From assembly GCA_903953805.1 (NCBI GenBank), contig CAJBLC010000151.1:1-11520 (forward strand): DNA of 11,520 nucleotides, read 5' to 3'. Positions 1 to 7,482 of the stretch are shown one piece after another. A program made the translations under genes and the position numbers. The notes beneath the pieces are model-generated. The model was not told where the DNA came from and did not search any database. It worked only from the letters and a program-made list of their open reading frames with translations. Origin of the DNA: an uncultured Actinomycetes bacterium (GTDB taxonomy: Bacteria; Actinomycetota; Actinomycetes; Nanopelagicales; Nanopelagicaceae). Within the stretch, counting starts at the first letter, position 1. Each line of letters starts with the position of its first letter.

Positions 1-287
1 ACCGCATTCGCCCCATACCCAATCAACTGATTGACGAGAGTGCGGCAGACCTGCCCCGAGAGCACAGCTTGAACGACCTCAAAGATTTCCGGCGTAGTTC
101 GACGATAACCCGAGACCATTTCGCTCTCAATCCCGTGGATCTCCAATTCGGCATCAACTTGGGGCCCGCCACCATGAACGAGAACTATCTCTTTTCCGCT
201 CTTGGCATAGCTCGCAATGACCTTGAGCATCTCATCTGGGACGCCAGCCTTTGGCAGAGCATGTCCACCATATTTAACAACGATCAT
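1..287 (-). CDS. argB: Acetylglutamate kinase, N-terminal 95 residues (3' end beyond window)
   Basis: ArgB phosphorylates N-acetylglutamate with ATP, the second step of the acetylated arginine pathway, in the cytoplasm. The protein begins MIVVKYGGHAL, matching the family's first strand and Gly-rich phosphate loop. HGGGPQ follows near residues 38-43, then the conserved substrate-site region with RRTTPE near 62-67 and LSGQVCRTLVN. The start is secure: ATG at 287 overlaps the argJ stop by 4 nt (ATGA), and an in-frame TGA at 308-306 leaves only six upstream codons, none of them ATG, GTG or TTG. The protein therefore starts about 20 residues later than the mycobacterial type, directly at the first strand, as E. 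coli ArgB does. It lacks the N-terminal helix that builds arginine-sensitive hexamers in other bacteria. The gene runs off the left edge, so the C-terminal part cannot be judged. Confidence 0.95.
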   Translation of the reverse strand, partial: MIVVKYGGHALPKAGVPDEMLKVIASYAKSGKEIVLVHGGGPQVDAELEIHGIESEMVSGYRRTTPEIFEVVQAVLSGQVCRTLVNQLIGYGANA

Positions 288-1429
288 GATGAGTACGCGC
301 TGTTCTCATGGACATACATCGCCGTCAAATCATTCGTCCAAATAGTTGCTGATTCGCTACCGGCCTTAAGGTCAATCACGATCTCAATCTCCTTCGCTTT
401 CATATCGACCAACGAGCGATCCTCCCCCGGAGCACTATCCCGACAGACCATCACTCCATTAAGCGAGACATCAATGGTGTACGGATCAAAGGTTGCTGAG
501 GTTGTTCCAATAGCCGCTAAAACTCTGCCCCAATTGGGATCCTCACCATGAAGAGCACACTTAAGGAGATTGTTTCGAGCGCATGATCGCCCCACTTCAA
601 CTGCATCACTCTCTGATTGAGCATTTATCGTGGTAATCGAGACGATCTTAGAATGACCTTCTGCATCACCAATCAACTCTTTGGCCAGGTAATCACAACA
701 TTCAAAGAGGGTTTCGTAGAGTTCAGTATCTGAGAGTGATTTTCCACTCGCACCAGATGACATGAAGAGAACCGTGTCGTTTGTCGATGTGCAACCGTCG
801 GAATCGATCCGATTAAATGTCTTGGTAACAACTTCTTCAAAGATTTCCTGCGCAGAGGAAGAAACCTCAGCATCAGTGGCGATAACCGAAAGCATCGTGG
901 CAAGTGACGGTGCAAGCATGCCAGCACCTTTTGCCATTCCAAAGATCGCGATCCCGTTGGACTCCTTTGTGAAGACCTTGGGGTGAGAATCGGTGGTCAT
1001 GATTGCAGTGGCGCAATCGACCGCGCTCTCAGATGAGAGCTTCGCCTTCGCAACCTCAATTCCATGTAAGAGTTTATCCATCGGCAACCGCTCGCCGATA
1101 AGACCGGTGGAACATACGACAACATCGGCCGATGAAATCCCCAACTCTTGCGCGACTTTCTCGGCGCTCTTATGCGTATCAAGAAATCCGTCAGGTCCAG
1201 TGCAGGCATTTGCGCCGCCACTATTGAGAAGTACGGCTGCTACTTCATTGTCAGCAACAACCTGTCGAGACCAGGTGACCGGTGCAGCGACGACCTTGTT
1301 TGAAGTGAAGACTGCTGCAGCGTAATGTAAAGGGCCAGTGTTCACCATGAGCGCTAAATCCGGATTACCCGACGATTTAATGCCAGCTGAGATTCCTGCG
1401 CCCAGGAAACCTTGTGGAAGTCTGCTCAT
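284..1429 (-). CDS. argJ: Glutamate N-acetyltransferase / ornithine acetyltransferase
   Basis: ArgJ moves the acetyl group from N-acetylornithine to glutamate, recycling acetyl groups in arginine synthesis; some members also use acetyl-CoA to make acetylglutamate. At 381 residues the length is normal. The oxyanion-hole region is STGLIGERLP (residues 107-116, with T108-G109). The self-cleavage site is in KGAGMLAPSLATML (167-180): cleavage before T178 would yield alpha and beta chains and expose T178 as the nucleophile. The C-terminus, YVHENSAYSS, is the usual substrate-closing tail. The ATG overlaps the argC stop by 4 nt and the stop overlaps argB by 4 nt, so the three genes are probably one translationally coupled operon. 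Whether it is mono- or bifunctional cannot be told from sequence. No argA is visible in this window. Confidence 0.97.
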   Translation of the reverse strand: MSRLPQGFLGAGISAGIKSSGNPDLALMVNTGPLHYAAAVFTSNKVVAAPVTWSRQVVADNEVAAVLLNSGGANACTGPDGFLDTHKSAEKVAQELGISSADVVVCSTGLIGERLPMDKLLHGIEVAKAKLSSESAVDCATAIMTTDSHPKVFTKESNGIAIFGMAKGAGMLAPSLATMLSVIATDAEVSSSAQEIFEEVVTKTFNRIDSDGCTSTNDTVLFMSSGASGKSLSDTELYETLFECCDYLAKELIGDAEGHSKIVSITTINAQSESDAVEVGRSCARNNLLKCALHGEDPNWGRVLAAIGTTSATFDPYTIDVSLNGVMVCRDSAPGEDRSLVDMKAKEIEIVIDLKAGSESATIWTNDLTAMYVHENSAYSS

Positions 1430-2457
1430 CCTGCGACTCCCATCGCACTCAAGCCATCGTCTTCAGGCAATCCATAGATGATATTCGCATTCTGAATCGC
1501 CTGTGATGCTGCGCCTTTTCCAAGATTGTCGATCGCCGCACTCACCACAATGCGTTGAGTATGGTCATCGACCGCAACTTGAAGGTGAATTGAGTTAGAG
1601 CCCACGACGGATGAGGTACGAGGAAGTTGTCCCTCTGGGAGAAGCGCTACAAATTGTTCATTCTCAAAGTACTTTTCAAAGATCTCTCGTACTTGCTTGG
1701 TCGATGTTTTGGTATGTAACTTTGCAGTGATCGTGGAGAGAATTCCCCGTGGCATCGGCGCAAGAATCGGTGTGAAGGAGACCCGGACTTCGTCACTGTT
1801 GATGAAAGCGAGATTCTCCTCAATCTCTGGGGTATGTTGATGAACTCCCCCAAATTTGTAAGAAGAGAGCGAATTCATAACCTCGCTACCTAAAAGGTTG
1901 ATCTTGGCAGAGCGTCCTGCCCCAGTTGTCCCCGAAGCGGCAACGACGACAATATCGCTCGAATCAATGAGCTTCTCAGAGATGATAGGTGCAATGCCAA
2001 GCTGGATTGATGTTGCATAGCAACCAGGATTTGCAATACGTGAAGATGTCGAGATCTTCTCGCGATAACCCTTCAGCTCAGGTAATCCATATGTCCATGT
2101 TCCGGCATGCTCACCACCGTAATACTGTGACCATTTCGCCGAAGAGTGAAGCCTGAAATCGGCTCCTAGATCAACAACCTTCACCTTCTCGTTGATGCCA
2201 GCTACCAATTTCGCAGATTCGCCATGGGGTAATGCCAAGAAAACCAGATCACACGCATTGATGTCTACGATCTCAGTCACTGAGAAGCGCTTGCCCGAGT
2301 ATGAAAGAAGGTGAGGGTGGATCGAAGTAATCAACTCACCTGCATTGCTGCCTGCTGATATGTATTCGGGTTTAAATTGAGAGTGACTTGCCAGCAGGCG
2401 CAGAATTTCGCCACCTGAGTAACCACTTGCTCCTACGACGCCAATTTTCATGGTCAT
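1426..2457 (-). CDS. argC: N-acetyl-gamma-glutamyl-phosphate reductase
   Basis: ArgC reduces N-acetylglutamyl phosphate to the semialdehyde with NADPH, the third step of arginine synthesis. The 343-residue protein has an N-terminal dinucleotide-binding motif, GVVGASGYSGGE (residues 6-16). The catalytic cysteine is C146 in ANPGCYAT, and GVHQHTPEIEE (204-214) carries the conserved histidine. GTTGAGRSAK (176-185) is another family signature. Two start codons are close together (ATG at 2457 and 2451). A GAGGT Shine-Dalgarno at 2467-2463 lies five to six bases before 2457, so the first is chosen. It is the first gene of the leftward argC-argJ-argB cluster and sits directly behind a pair of ARG boxes, so repression by ArgR with arginine is the likely control. 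Confidence 0.97.
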   Translation of the reverse strand: MTMKIGVVGASGYSGGEILRLLASHSQFKPEYISAGSNAGELITSIHPHLLSYSGKRFSVTEIVDINACDLVFLALPHGESAKLVAGINEKVKVVDLGADFRLHSSAKWSQYYGGEHAGTWTYGLPELKGYREKISTSSRIANPGCYATSIQLGIAPIISEKLIDSSDIVVVAASGTTGAGRSAKINLLGSEVMNSLSSYKFGGVHQHTPEIEENLAFINSDEVRVSFTPILAPMPRGILSTITAKLHTKTSTKQVREIFEKYFENEQFVALLPEGQLPRTSSVVGSNSIHLQVAVDDHTQRIVVSAAIDNLGKGAASQAIQNANIIYGLPEDDGLSAMGVAG

Positions 2458-2469
2458 ATCGTACCTCAG

Positions 2470-2507
2470 AATGTATATTTATGCTTGATTGTGCATATTT
2501 ATACATA
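2470..2507 (-). promoter_or_regulatory. Tandem ARG boxes, probable ArgR operator of argCJB
   Basis: Two 18-bp elements read TATGTATAAATATGCACA (2507-2490) and CAAGCATAAATATACATT (2487-2470) on the minus strand, separated by 2 bp. Each keeps the palindromic core TG-AT...AT-CA of the ARG box; the second box has A in place of the first T. Their centres are 20 bp apart, about two helical turns, which is the spacing expected when one ArgR hexamer contacts two boxes. They lie 13 to 50 bp upstream of the argC start, in the 62-bp gap after pheT, where a promoter must overlap them if argC has its own. I cannot assign a confident -35/-10 pair. No argR gene is in the window. Confidence 0.8.
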
Positions 2508-2519
2508 ATGGAAGGTCGA

Positions 2520-4985
2520 CTATTCGCGAATGGCCACCCCGCACTTTTTCACCGCTACATCTGCAGCTGCAAGACGAAATGCCGATACCTCATCAGCGGT
2601 AAGAGTCCGATCTGGTGCTCGGAAGACCATCGAGAAGGCGAGTGAGGTTCTCCCCTCCCCCTTCTGTTCATAGCGATCAAAGAGGGTGATCGATTCGAGA
2701 AGATCTCCCGCCCCTTCTCGAAGTGCCGCTTCAACATCAGCAGATGGCATCGCAGGATCAACGAAGAGCGAGATATCTTGAATAGCGGCCGGCATTGTAA
2801 GAACTGGCACAGCCTTCACCTTAGGAAGATGAGGAAGTTCAGAGAGAATGACCGCAAAAGCACAGGTGCGTGGTGGCAGATTGAGTTCTTCCAGGACACG
2901 GGGATGGAGCTCGCCTGCATGCGCAACAGCTTTCCCATTGATTTGAATTTCAGAGCAGCGACCTGGGTGCCACGGCGCTAGGTCTGATTGAACAACCTTC
3001 GCTGTGTTGCCGGTCTCGGCGACGATACGCTCAGCAAGAGCAACGGCATCGCTCCAATCAAAGGCGCGACCTTGTCCCCACCAACCCTTTCGATCGAGCG
3101 AACCTGAGACAACAGCGCCGATGAAGAGAGGCTGAGCGGGAACGCTTCCATAAATATCAGAGATGGTCTCTGCACTCGGACGTGATGCAGTCGAGATTAT
3201 TCCGACCTTAGAGATTGCGCTGACATCTCTAAAGACTGTGCCAATCTCAAAGAGAGCGACATCTTTAGCGCCGCGCGAGAGATTGCGTGAGAGTGCTTGA
3301 AGAAGCCCTGGAAGGAGATGAGTGCGCAGCAATGGCGCTTCATCCGACATCGGATTCGCAATCTTAAATGAGGCTGCTCGCGGACCGACAAAGCCAAGGG
3401 TCTTCACCATCTCAGGTGAGACAAATGGGTAGTTGTACACCTCAGAGAAACCGAGATGGGCCATCATCGAAGCGATCGAACGTTTACGTTCCTGGACCGG
3501 AGTAAGCGCAGCTCCACCCTTGCCGATCGGCAATCTCGACGGAATCAGGTCATATCCATTTACTCGGGCAATCTCTTCTGAGAGATCCGAGATCACTTCA
3601 AGGTCTGGTCGCCAGGTTGGAACAGTAAAGGTCCATGAATCTGCGCTCTTCTTAGCAACGTCACCGCCAATCGCGAGAAGTGGCGAAGTAAGTGCATCCT
3701 CGGAGTAATTAAAGCCTATGAGTTGAGAGATCTTCGCTGGATTGAAGGTAATGGTTCTCTTAGCAGGAACTGATCCAGCAGCACTTTCTCCGACAAACTT
3801 TGCCCCGGCAAGCTCAACAAGAAGCGCCGTTGCTCGAGCAGATGCGACTGTGGCAACGGCCGGATCAACGTTCCGCTCTAACCGGCGTGAGGCTTCGGAT
3901 GAGAGTCGATGCGTACGGGAGTTCTTGGCGATAGAGATCGGGTCGAAATGTGCCGCTTCAAGTGCAATACGTGAGGTTGCATTCGTTACTTCAGATTCTA
4001 GTCCACCCATTGTTCCGGCAAGTGCGAGTAACTTCTTATCATCAGCAATCATCAATGAATCCGGAGTGAGGGTGCGCTTCTGGGAGTCAAGTGTGACGAA
4101 ATCTTTTGCCAATCCTGCTCGTGCGACATGAAGCGCGCCATCGATGGTATCTGCATCAAAGGCATGGAGAGGTTGTCCAAGTTCTAACATCACATAATTG
4201 GTGATATCCACTGCGAGCGAGATAGAGCGCATTCCACACTTCTCAATACGACGACTCATCCAAAGCGGGGTCTTAGCCTTAACATTCACCTGTTCGAGAG
4301 TACGAATGATGATGTAATCCGCACCTGTTGGATCGTCGATCGCTACATTGATGGGTTCTCCACCAGTCGATGAGATTTCAGAGAGGTAATCGCGGGCAGC
4401 CGGGTCATTGAAAGGTACATCGAGAGAGAGTGCTAATTCGCGAGCTAAGCCGCGGGCCGAGAGCGCGTACCCACGATCTGGATTGACCGCGACGTCAATG
4501 ATCATCTCGTTAATCTGCAGCAACTCGATGGCACCTTCTCCAACAGTCGCACTCGTTGGATCAAGAACAATGATTCCCTGGTGGTCATCGCTGATGCCAA
4601 GTTCACGAGCTGAGCAGATCATGCCATTGCTCGTCTTTCCGTATGTTTCACGAGCCGAGATGGCGAAATCTCCAGGCAATACCGCGCCAGGAAGGGCTGC
4701 TACAACGAGATCGCCTTGTTCAAAATTACGAGCTCCACAGATGACATAACGCGTAGAACCCTCACCGCAATCCAAGCCGACGTAGCGAATTGGCTTCTTA
4801 TGTTCAGTAAGTTCCTCAATGCTTTCAACGCGAGCAACCACGAGGGGGCCAGTGAGATCCGATCCTTGGAGGATGATCTCTTCGACCTCGAAGCCCACCT
4901 TCACGAAGGCTGATTCAATAAGTTCTGGGCTGCAATCTGCTGGTAGCTCTGCAAATTCGCGCAACCAACTCAGAGGGATCTTCAT
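2520..4985 (-). CDS. pheT: Phenylalanine--tRNA ligase beta subunit
   Basis: PheT is the large subunit of the cytoplasmic alpha2-beta2 synthetase that charges tRNA-Phe; it binds tRNA and edits misacylated Tyr. At 821 residues it is full length. Visible in order: the N-terminal MKIPLSWLREF, an EMAP-like tRNA-binding domain (about 42-155, with CGARNF and GMICSARELG), the B3/B4 editing domain (about 225-395, with AVDITNYVMLELGQPLHAFD), the B5 domain (about 408-482, ending VPTWRPDLEV..DLSEEIARVNGYD), the catalytic-like core, and a C-terminal anticodon-binding ferredoxin fold (about 728-820, with FRAPDRTLTADEV). Its ATG overlaps the pheS stop by 4 nt (ATGA), indicating coupled translation and one-to-one subunit supply. 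It is followed by argC after 62 bp with no clear terminator. Confidence 0.98.
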   Translation of the reverse strand: MKIPLSWLREFAELPADCSPELIESAFVKVGFEVEEIILQGSDLTGPLVVARVESIEELTEHKKPIRYVGLDCGEGSTRYVICGARNFEQGDLVVAALPGAVLPGDFAISARETYGKTSNGMICSARELGISDDHQGIIVLDPTSATVGEGAIELLQINEMIIDVAVNPDRGYALSARGLARELALSLDVPFNDPAARDYLSEISSTGGEPINVAIDDPTGADYIIIRTLEQVNVKAKTPLWMSRRIEKCGMRSISLAVDITNYVMLELGQPLHAFDADTIDGALHVARAGLAKDFVTLDSQKRTLTPDSLMIADDKKLLALAGTMGGLESEVTNATSRIALEAAHFDPISIAKNSRTHRLSSEASRRLERNVDPAVATVASARATALLVELAGAKFVGESAAGSVPAKRTITFNPAKISQLIGFNYSEDALTSPLLAIGGDVAKKSADSWTFTVPTWRPDLEVISDLSEEIARVNGYDLIPSRLPIGKGGAALTPVQERKRSIASMMAHLGFSEVYNYPFVSPEMVKTLGFVGPRAASFKIANPMSDEAPLLRTHLLPGLLQALSRNLSRGAKDVALFEIGTVFRDVSAISKVGIISTASRPSAETISDIYGSVPAQPLFIGAVVSGSLDRKGWWGQGRAFDWSDAVALAERIVAETGNTAKVVQSDLAPWHPGRCSEIQINGKAVAHAGELHPRVLEELNLPPRTCAFAVILSELPHLPKVKAVPVLTMPAAIQDISLFVDPAMPSADVEAALREGAGDLLESITLFDRYEQKGEGRTSLAFSMVFRAPDRTLTADEVSAFRLAAADVAVKKCGVAIRE

Positions 4986-5998
4986 CGCAACCCACTTCCA
5001 AAGTTCTGGGTGAAGCGAATATCGCCTTCAACAATATCGTGCATATCGGTAATTCCATGTCGAACCATCAGTGTTCGCTCAAGACCCATACCAAAAGCAA
5101 AGCCAGAATATTCATCGGGATCAATTCCAGCGGCGCGTAGGACCTTTGGATTCACCATGCCACAACCGCCCCACTCCACCCAGCGGCCATTGAAATAGAA
5201 ATCGACTTCTGCACTTGGCTCTGTGAATGGGAAGAATGATGGACGTAAGCGTGTCTTCACATCAGGACCAAACATGGCGCGTGCAAAGTAATCAAGTGTT
5301 CCCTTGAGATCGGCCATCGTGATTCCCTTATCGATCACAAGACCTTCAACCTGACTAAAGACTGGGGTGTGGGTCGCATCGAGTTCATCAGCGCGGTAAG
5401 TGCGTCCTGGGCAGATCACATAGATAGGTGGCTCTTGCTCCAACATGGTTCTCATCTGTACTGGTGATGTATGCGTACGCAGAACAAGGTGTGAATCGAG
5501 CGGCTCAATGAAGAAGGTATCTTGCATGGTGCGAGCGGGATGATCCGCTGGAATATTGAGTGCATCGAAGTTGAGCCATTCCGCTTCTAGCTCTGGACCC
5601 TCTGCGACGCGATAACCCAATCCCAGAAAGAGATCGCAAATTTCATTGGTAAGAATCGTTAACGGATGAAGTCCACCTGGAAGTGAACGCTTAGCAGCAA
5701 TCGAAACATCCACTCGTTCTTCGACTAAGACTCGGGCATCGCGCTCTGCCTCTAGGACTCGCTGCCGGGATTCGAAGGCGCTATTGATTGAAGATTTGGC
5801 TTGGCCAATCACCTTGCCGAACTGTGCCCGCTCCGAGACTTCCATGGAACCCAGCGATTGGTTCGCTCGCGCAATCGGTGAACGATCGCCCACATGTGCG
5901 ATTCGAACTTCCTTTAATGCCTCAAGATCAGCGGCTGCCTCAATTGCAGAGAGCGCTGCGCTCGTGATCGAATCAATATCAGCTGATGAGATGCTCAT
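4982..5998 (-). CDS. pheS: Phenylalanine--tRNA ligase alpha subunit
   Basis: PheS carries the class II catalytic site that activates phenylalanine and transfers it to tRNA-Phe. The 338-residue protein starts with a helical region (about 1-95) that in the family forms the tRNA-contacting coiled coil. It continues with HPLT (111-114), the motif 1/2 region HPARTMQDTFF (153-163), RTHTSPVQMR (174-183), the Phe-pocket element FSQVEG (214-219), and motif 3 GFAFGMGLER (299-308). Translation begins at ATG 5998, 13 nt after the methyltransferase stop. No good Shine-Dalgarno precedes it (ACGAACCCTT), so initiation may depend on coupling to the upstream gene. It is paired with pheT by a 4-nt overlap. Confidence 0.98.
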   Translation of the reverse strand: MSISSADIDSITSAALSAIEAAADLEALKEVRIAHVGDRSPIARANQSLGSMEVSERAQFGKVIGQAKSSINSAFESRQRVLEAERDARVLVEERVDVSIAAKRSLPGGLHPLTILTNEICDLFLGLGYRVAEGPELEAEWLNFDALNIPADHPARTMQDTFFIEPLDSHLVLRTHTSPVQMRTMLEQEPPIYVICPGRTYRADELDATHTPVFSQVEGLVIDKGITMADLKGTLDYFARAMFGPDVKTRLRPSFFPFTEPSAEVDFYFNGRWVEWGGCGMVNPKVLRAAGIDPDEYSGFAFGMGLERTLMVRHGITDMHDIVEGDIRFTQNFGSGLR

Positions 5999-6011
5999 AA
6001 GGGTTCGTAGT

Positions 6012-6836
6012 CTAGCGACTCTGCCCTACGCCTAAGTGGAATAACGCGATAGCAGCGGCGCTCGCAACATTGAGGCTCTCCGCCTCACCGCGCATTGGAA
6101 TTCTGATCTTCTCAATGGATTCTAGAAGTGTCGGAAGCCCGCGCGCCTCATTGCCAAACATGGCGATAATTCGATGCTGCTCGTTGAGATCCAGGAGCGA
6201 TCTCTCCCCCGTGCCATCGAAGGCAAAAATCTCAAAGGAATCTTCGGTCTCGTTACCGGAAAGCGCAGTGATCGATGCGAGTGCGAGGTCTTCAATAACG
6301 GGAATGTGCCACAACGAACCAGCGGTTGATCTCACTACTTTAGGTGAGTAGATATCGACGCTTCCCTCAGAGAATAAGACACCATCAAATCCACATGCAT
6401 CTGCGGTGCGAATAGCCGTGCCAGCATTTCCCGGATCTTGAATCTGCCAAAAGAATGCCAAACGCACTGGCTTCGATTGTAAAAAATCTTCGAGCGAGAG
6501 CGCCTTGTACTTACAGAGCGCAAGAATGCCTTGAGGTGATTCCGTATCGGCCATCGCGCTCATGACCGAATCGCTGACTGGGATGATCTCTTGCGCATCC
6601 ACTAATTGATCACCGAACTCTTGGCGGGCCTTCTCTTCTCCAGCTTCGGTGAGATAGAGCTTCTGTATCAACGGAGCAGTCGGTATCTTTGGTTGGATTG
6701 CACTGCGCAGTGATTGCATTCCATCAGCAATAAAGAGTGATTCTTCCCGTCGGATTTTTTTGCCCCGAGAACCCAAAAGAGCCCTTACTCGCTCCACGTG
6801 GGGCGAGTGAGGGCTCGTAATTCTTTGGTGAACCAC
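6012..6836 (-). CDS. SpoU/TrmH-family 2'-O-methyltransferase (probably 23S rRNA)
   Basis: SPOUT-superfamily enzymes of this type methylate a ribose 2'-OH in RNA using S-adenosylmethionine. The 274-residue protein has all three motifs: DPGNAGTAIRTADACGF (134-150, catalytic Arg R143), MFGNEARGLP (226-235) and IPMRGEAESLNVASAAAI (246-263). The N-terminus ITSPHSPHVERVRALL (6-21) matches the substrate-binding region seen in TsnR/RlmB-like members (ITSP.NP.V...). The position between rplT and pheS is where actinobacteria keep a TsnR-like rRNA methylase, but the exact target nucleotide is unknown, so no symbol is given. The start is GTG 6836: an in-frame TAG lies immediately before it, and the conserved N-terminus needs this start or one very near it. 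There is no convincing Shine-Dalgarno. A terminator-like hairpin covers codons 7-20, and a run of seven A (6761-6755) lies in codons 26-28. Confidence 0.9.
   Translation of the reverse strand: MVHQRITSPHSPHVERVRALLGSRGKKIRREESLFIADGMQSLRSAIQPKIPTAPLIQKLYLTEAGEEKARQEFGDQLVDAQEIIPVSDSVMSAMADTESPQGILALCKYKALSLEDFLQSKPVRLAFFWQIQDPGNAGTAIRTADACGFDGVLFSEGSVDIYSPKVVRSTAGSLWHIPVIEDLALASITALSGNETEDSFEIFAFDGTGERSLLDLNEQHRIIAMFGNEARGLPTLLESIEKIRIPMRGEAESLNVASAAAIALFHLGVGQSR
6775..6816 (-). terminator. Terminator-like hairpin after rplT, inside the methyltransferase start region
   Basis: On the minus strand, arms GAGCCCTCACTCGC (6816-6803) and GCGAGTAAGGGCTC (6792-6779) pair over 14 positions with one C-A mismatch and a 10-nt loop. 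They are followed at once by TTTT (6778-6775). This is the form of a Rho-independent terminator with a short U tract, 40 nt beyond the rplT stop. It lies within codons 7-20 of the downstream methyltransferase gene, so if it works it would attenuate rather than end transcription. It could instead shape translation of that gene. The pairing is direct observation; its activity is inference. Confidence 0.5.
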
Positions 6837-6855
6837 CTAGATATACGCGGTTTAG

Positions 6856-7218
6856 TTACGCGTTAACGACGTGCTGACGAGCAACTTCAACGAGCGCTGC
6901 AAATGCTGCAGGATCATTGGTAGCGAGCTCGGCGAGGACACGACGGTCAACAGCGATACCAGCGACATTGAGTCCCTGGATGAAGCGGTTGTAGGTGAGT
7001 CCATTTGCACGGGCACCAGCATTGATGCGCTGGATCCAGAGGCGACGGAAGTCACCCTTCTTATCTTTACGGTCATTGAAAGCGTAAACGAGCGAGTGAG
7101 TTACTTGCTCCTTCGCCTTGATGAATAGACGTGAACGTTGTCCACGGTATCCGGATGCACGCTCGAGGGTTGTACGACGCTTCTTAGCTGCGTGGACACC
7201 ACGTTTTACTCTTGCCAT
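6856..7218 (-). CDS. rplT: 50S ribosomal protein L20
   Basis: L20 binds 23S rRNA early in large-subunit assembly and in several bacteria represses its own operon by binding the mRNA leader. The 120-residue protein is the usual length. It starts MARVKRGVHAAKKRR and carries the family core YRGQRSRLFIKAKEQV (24-39), then RLWIQRINAGARANGLTYNRF (59-79) and a C-terminal globular part that ends ARQHVVNA. A strong Shine-Dalgarno, AGGGGAG (7231-7225), sits 6 nt before ATG 7218 in the 13-nt gap after rpmI. It is the third gene of infC-rpmI-rplT. Confidence 0.99.
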   Translation of the reverse strand: MARVKRGVHAAKKRRTTLERASGYRGQRSRLFIKAKEQVTHSLVYAFNDRKDKKGDFRRLWIQRINAGARANGLTYNRFIQGLNVAGIAVDRRVLAELATNDPAAFAALVEVARQHVVNA

Positions 7219-7231
7219 CTTCTACTCCCCT

Positions 7232-7429
7232 TTACTTCAAACCGAGCATGCGCTTGGCGGTCATGGTTACAGTCTTCTTACCTGTTGCATCATTGCTCAA
7301 GCGACGAGTCACACGTGAAGACTTGTGCTCCAAAAGGTGGCGCTTGCCAGCACGCTCGTGCATGACCTTTCCTGTACCTGTAAGGCGGAAGGTCTTCTTC
7401 GCCCCACTGTGGGTCTTCATCTTTGGCAT
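7232..7429 (-). CDS. rpmI: 50S ribosomal protein L35
   Basis: L35 is a small basic protein of the large ribosomal subunit. All 65 residues match the family: MPKMKTHSGAKKTFRLTGTGK at the start, the basic HERAGKRHLLEHKS segment (24-37), and the C-terminal MTAKRMLGLK. ATG 7429 is preceded by GAGGAA at a normal distance. A 53-nt gap separates it from infC upstream, with no terminator seen in it, and 13 nt separate it from rplT downstream. This is the near-universal IF3-L35-L20 arrangement. Confidence 0.99.
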   Translation of the reverse strand: MPKMKTHSGAKKTFRLTGTGKVMHERAGKRHLLEHKSSRVTRRLSNDATGKKTVTMTAKRMLGLK

Positions 7430-7482
7430 TGCTTCCTCGTTTCCTTGATTACCGTAATTTTTCTTCAGTACTACTTAAAACT

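Noticed and set aside
69..551. Plus-strand open frame of 160 codons antisense to argB/argJ
   Set aside because: It lies over two well-conserved genes in the opposite strand, has no recognisable domains, and no ribosome site or promoter was seen.
3742..4131. Plus-strand open frame of 129 codons inside pheT
   Set aside because: It is the reverse shadow of the PheT editing domain; its Ala/Ser/Arg-rich composition is typical of antisense frames.
6755..6761. Run of seven A in the methyltransferase gene as a frameshift or slippage site
   Set aside because: The reading frame is intact across it (codons 26-28), and the protein matches its family on both sides, so there is no sign of programmed slippage.
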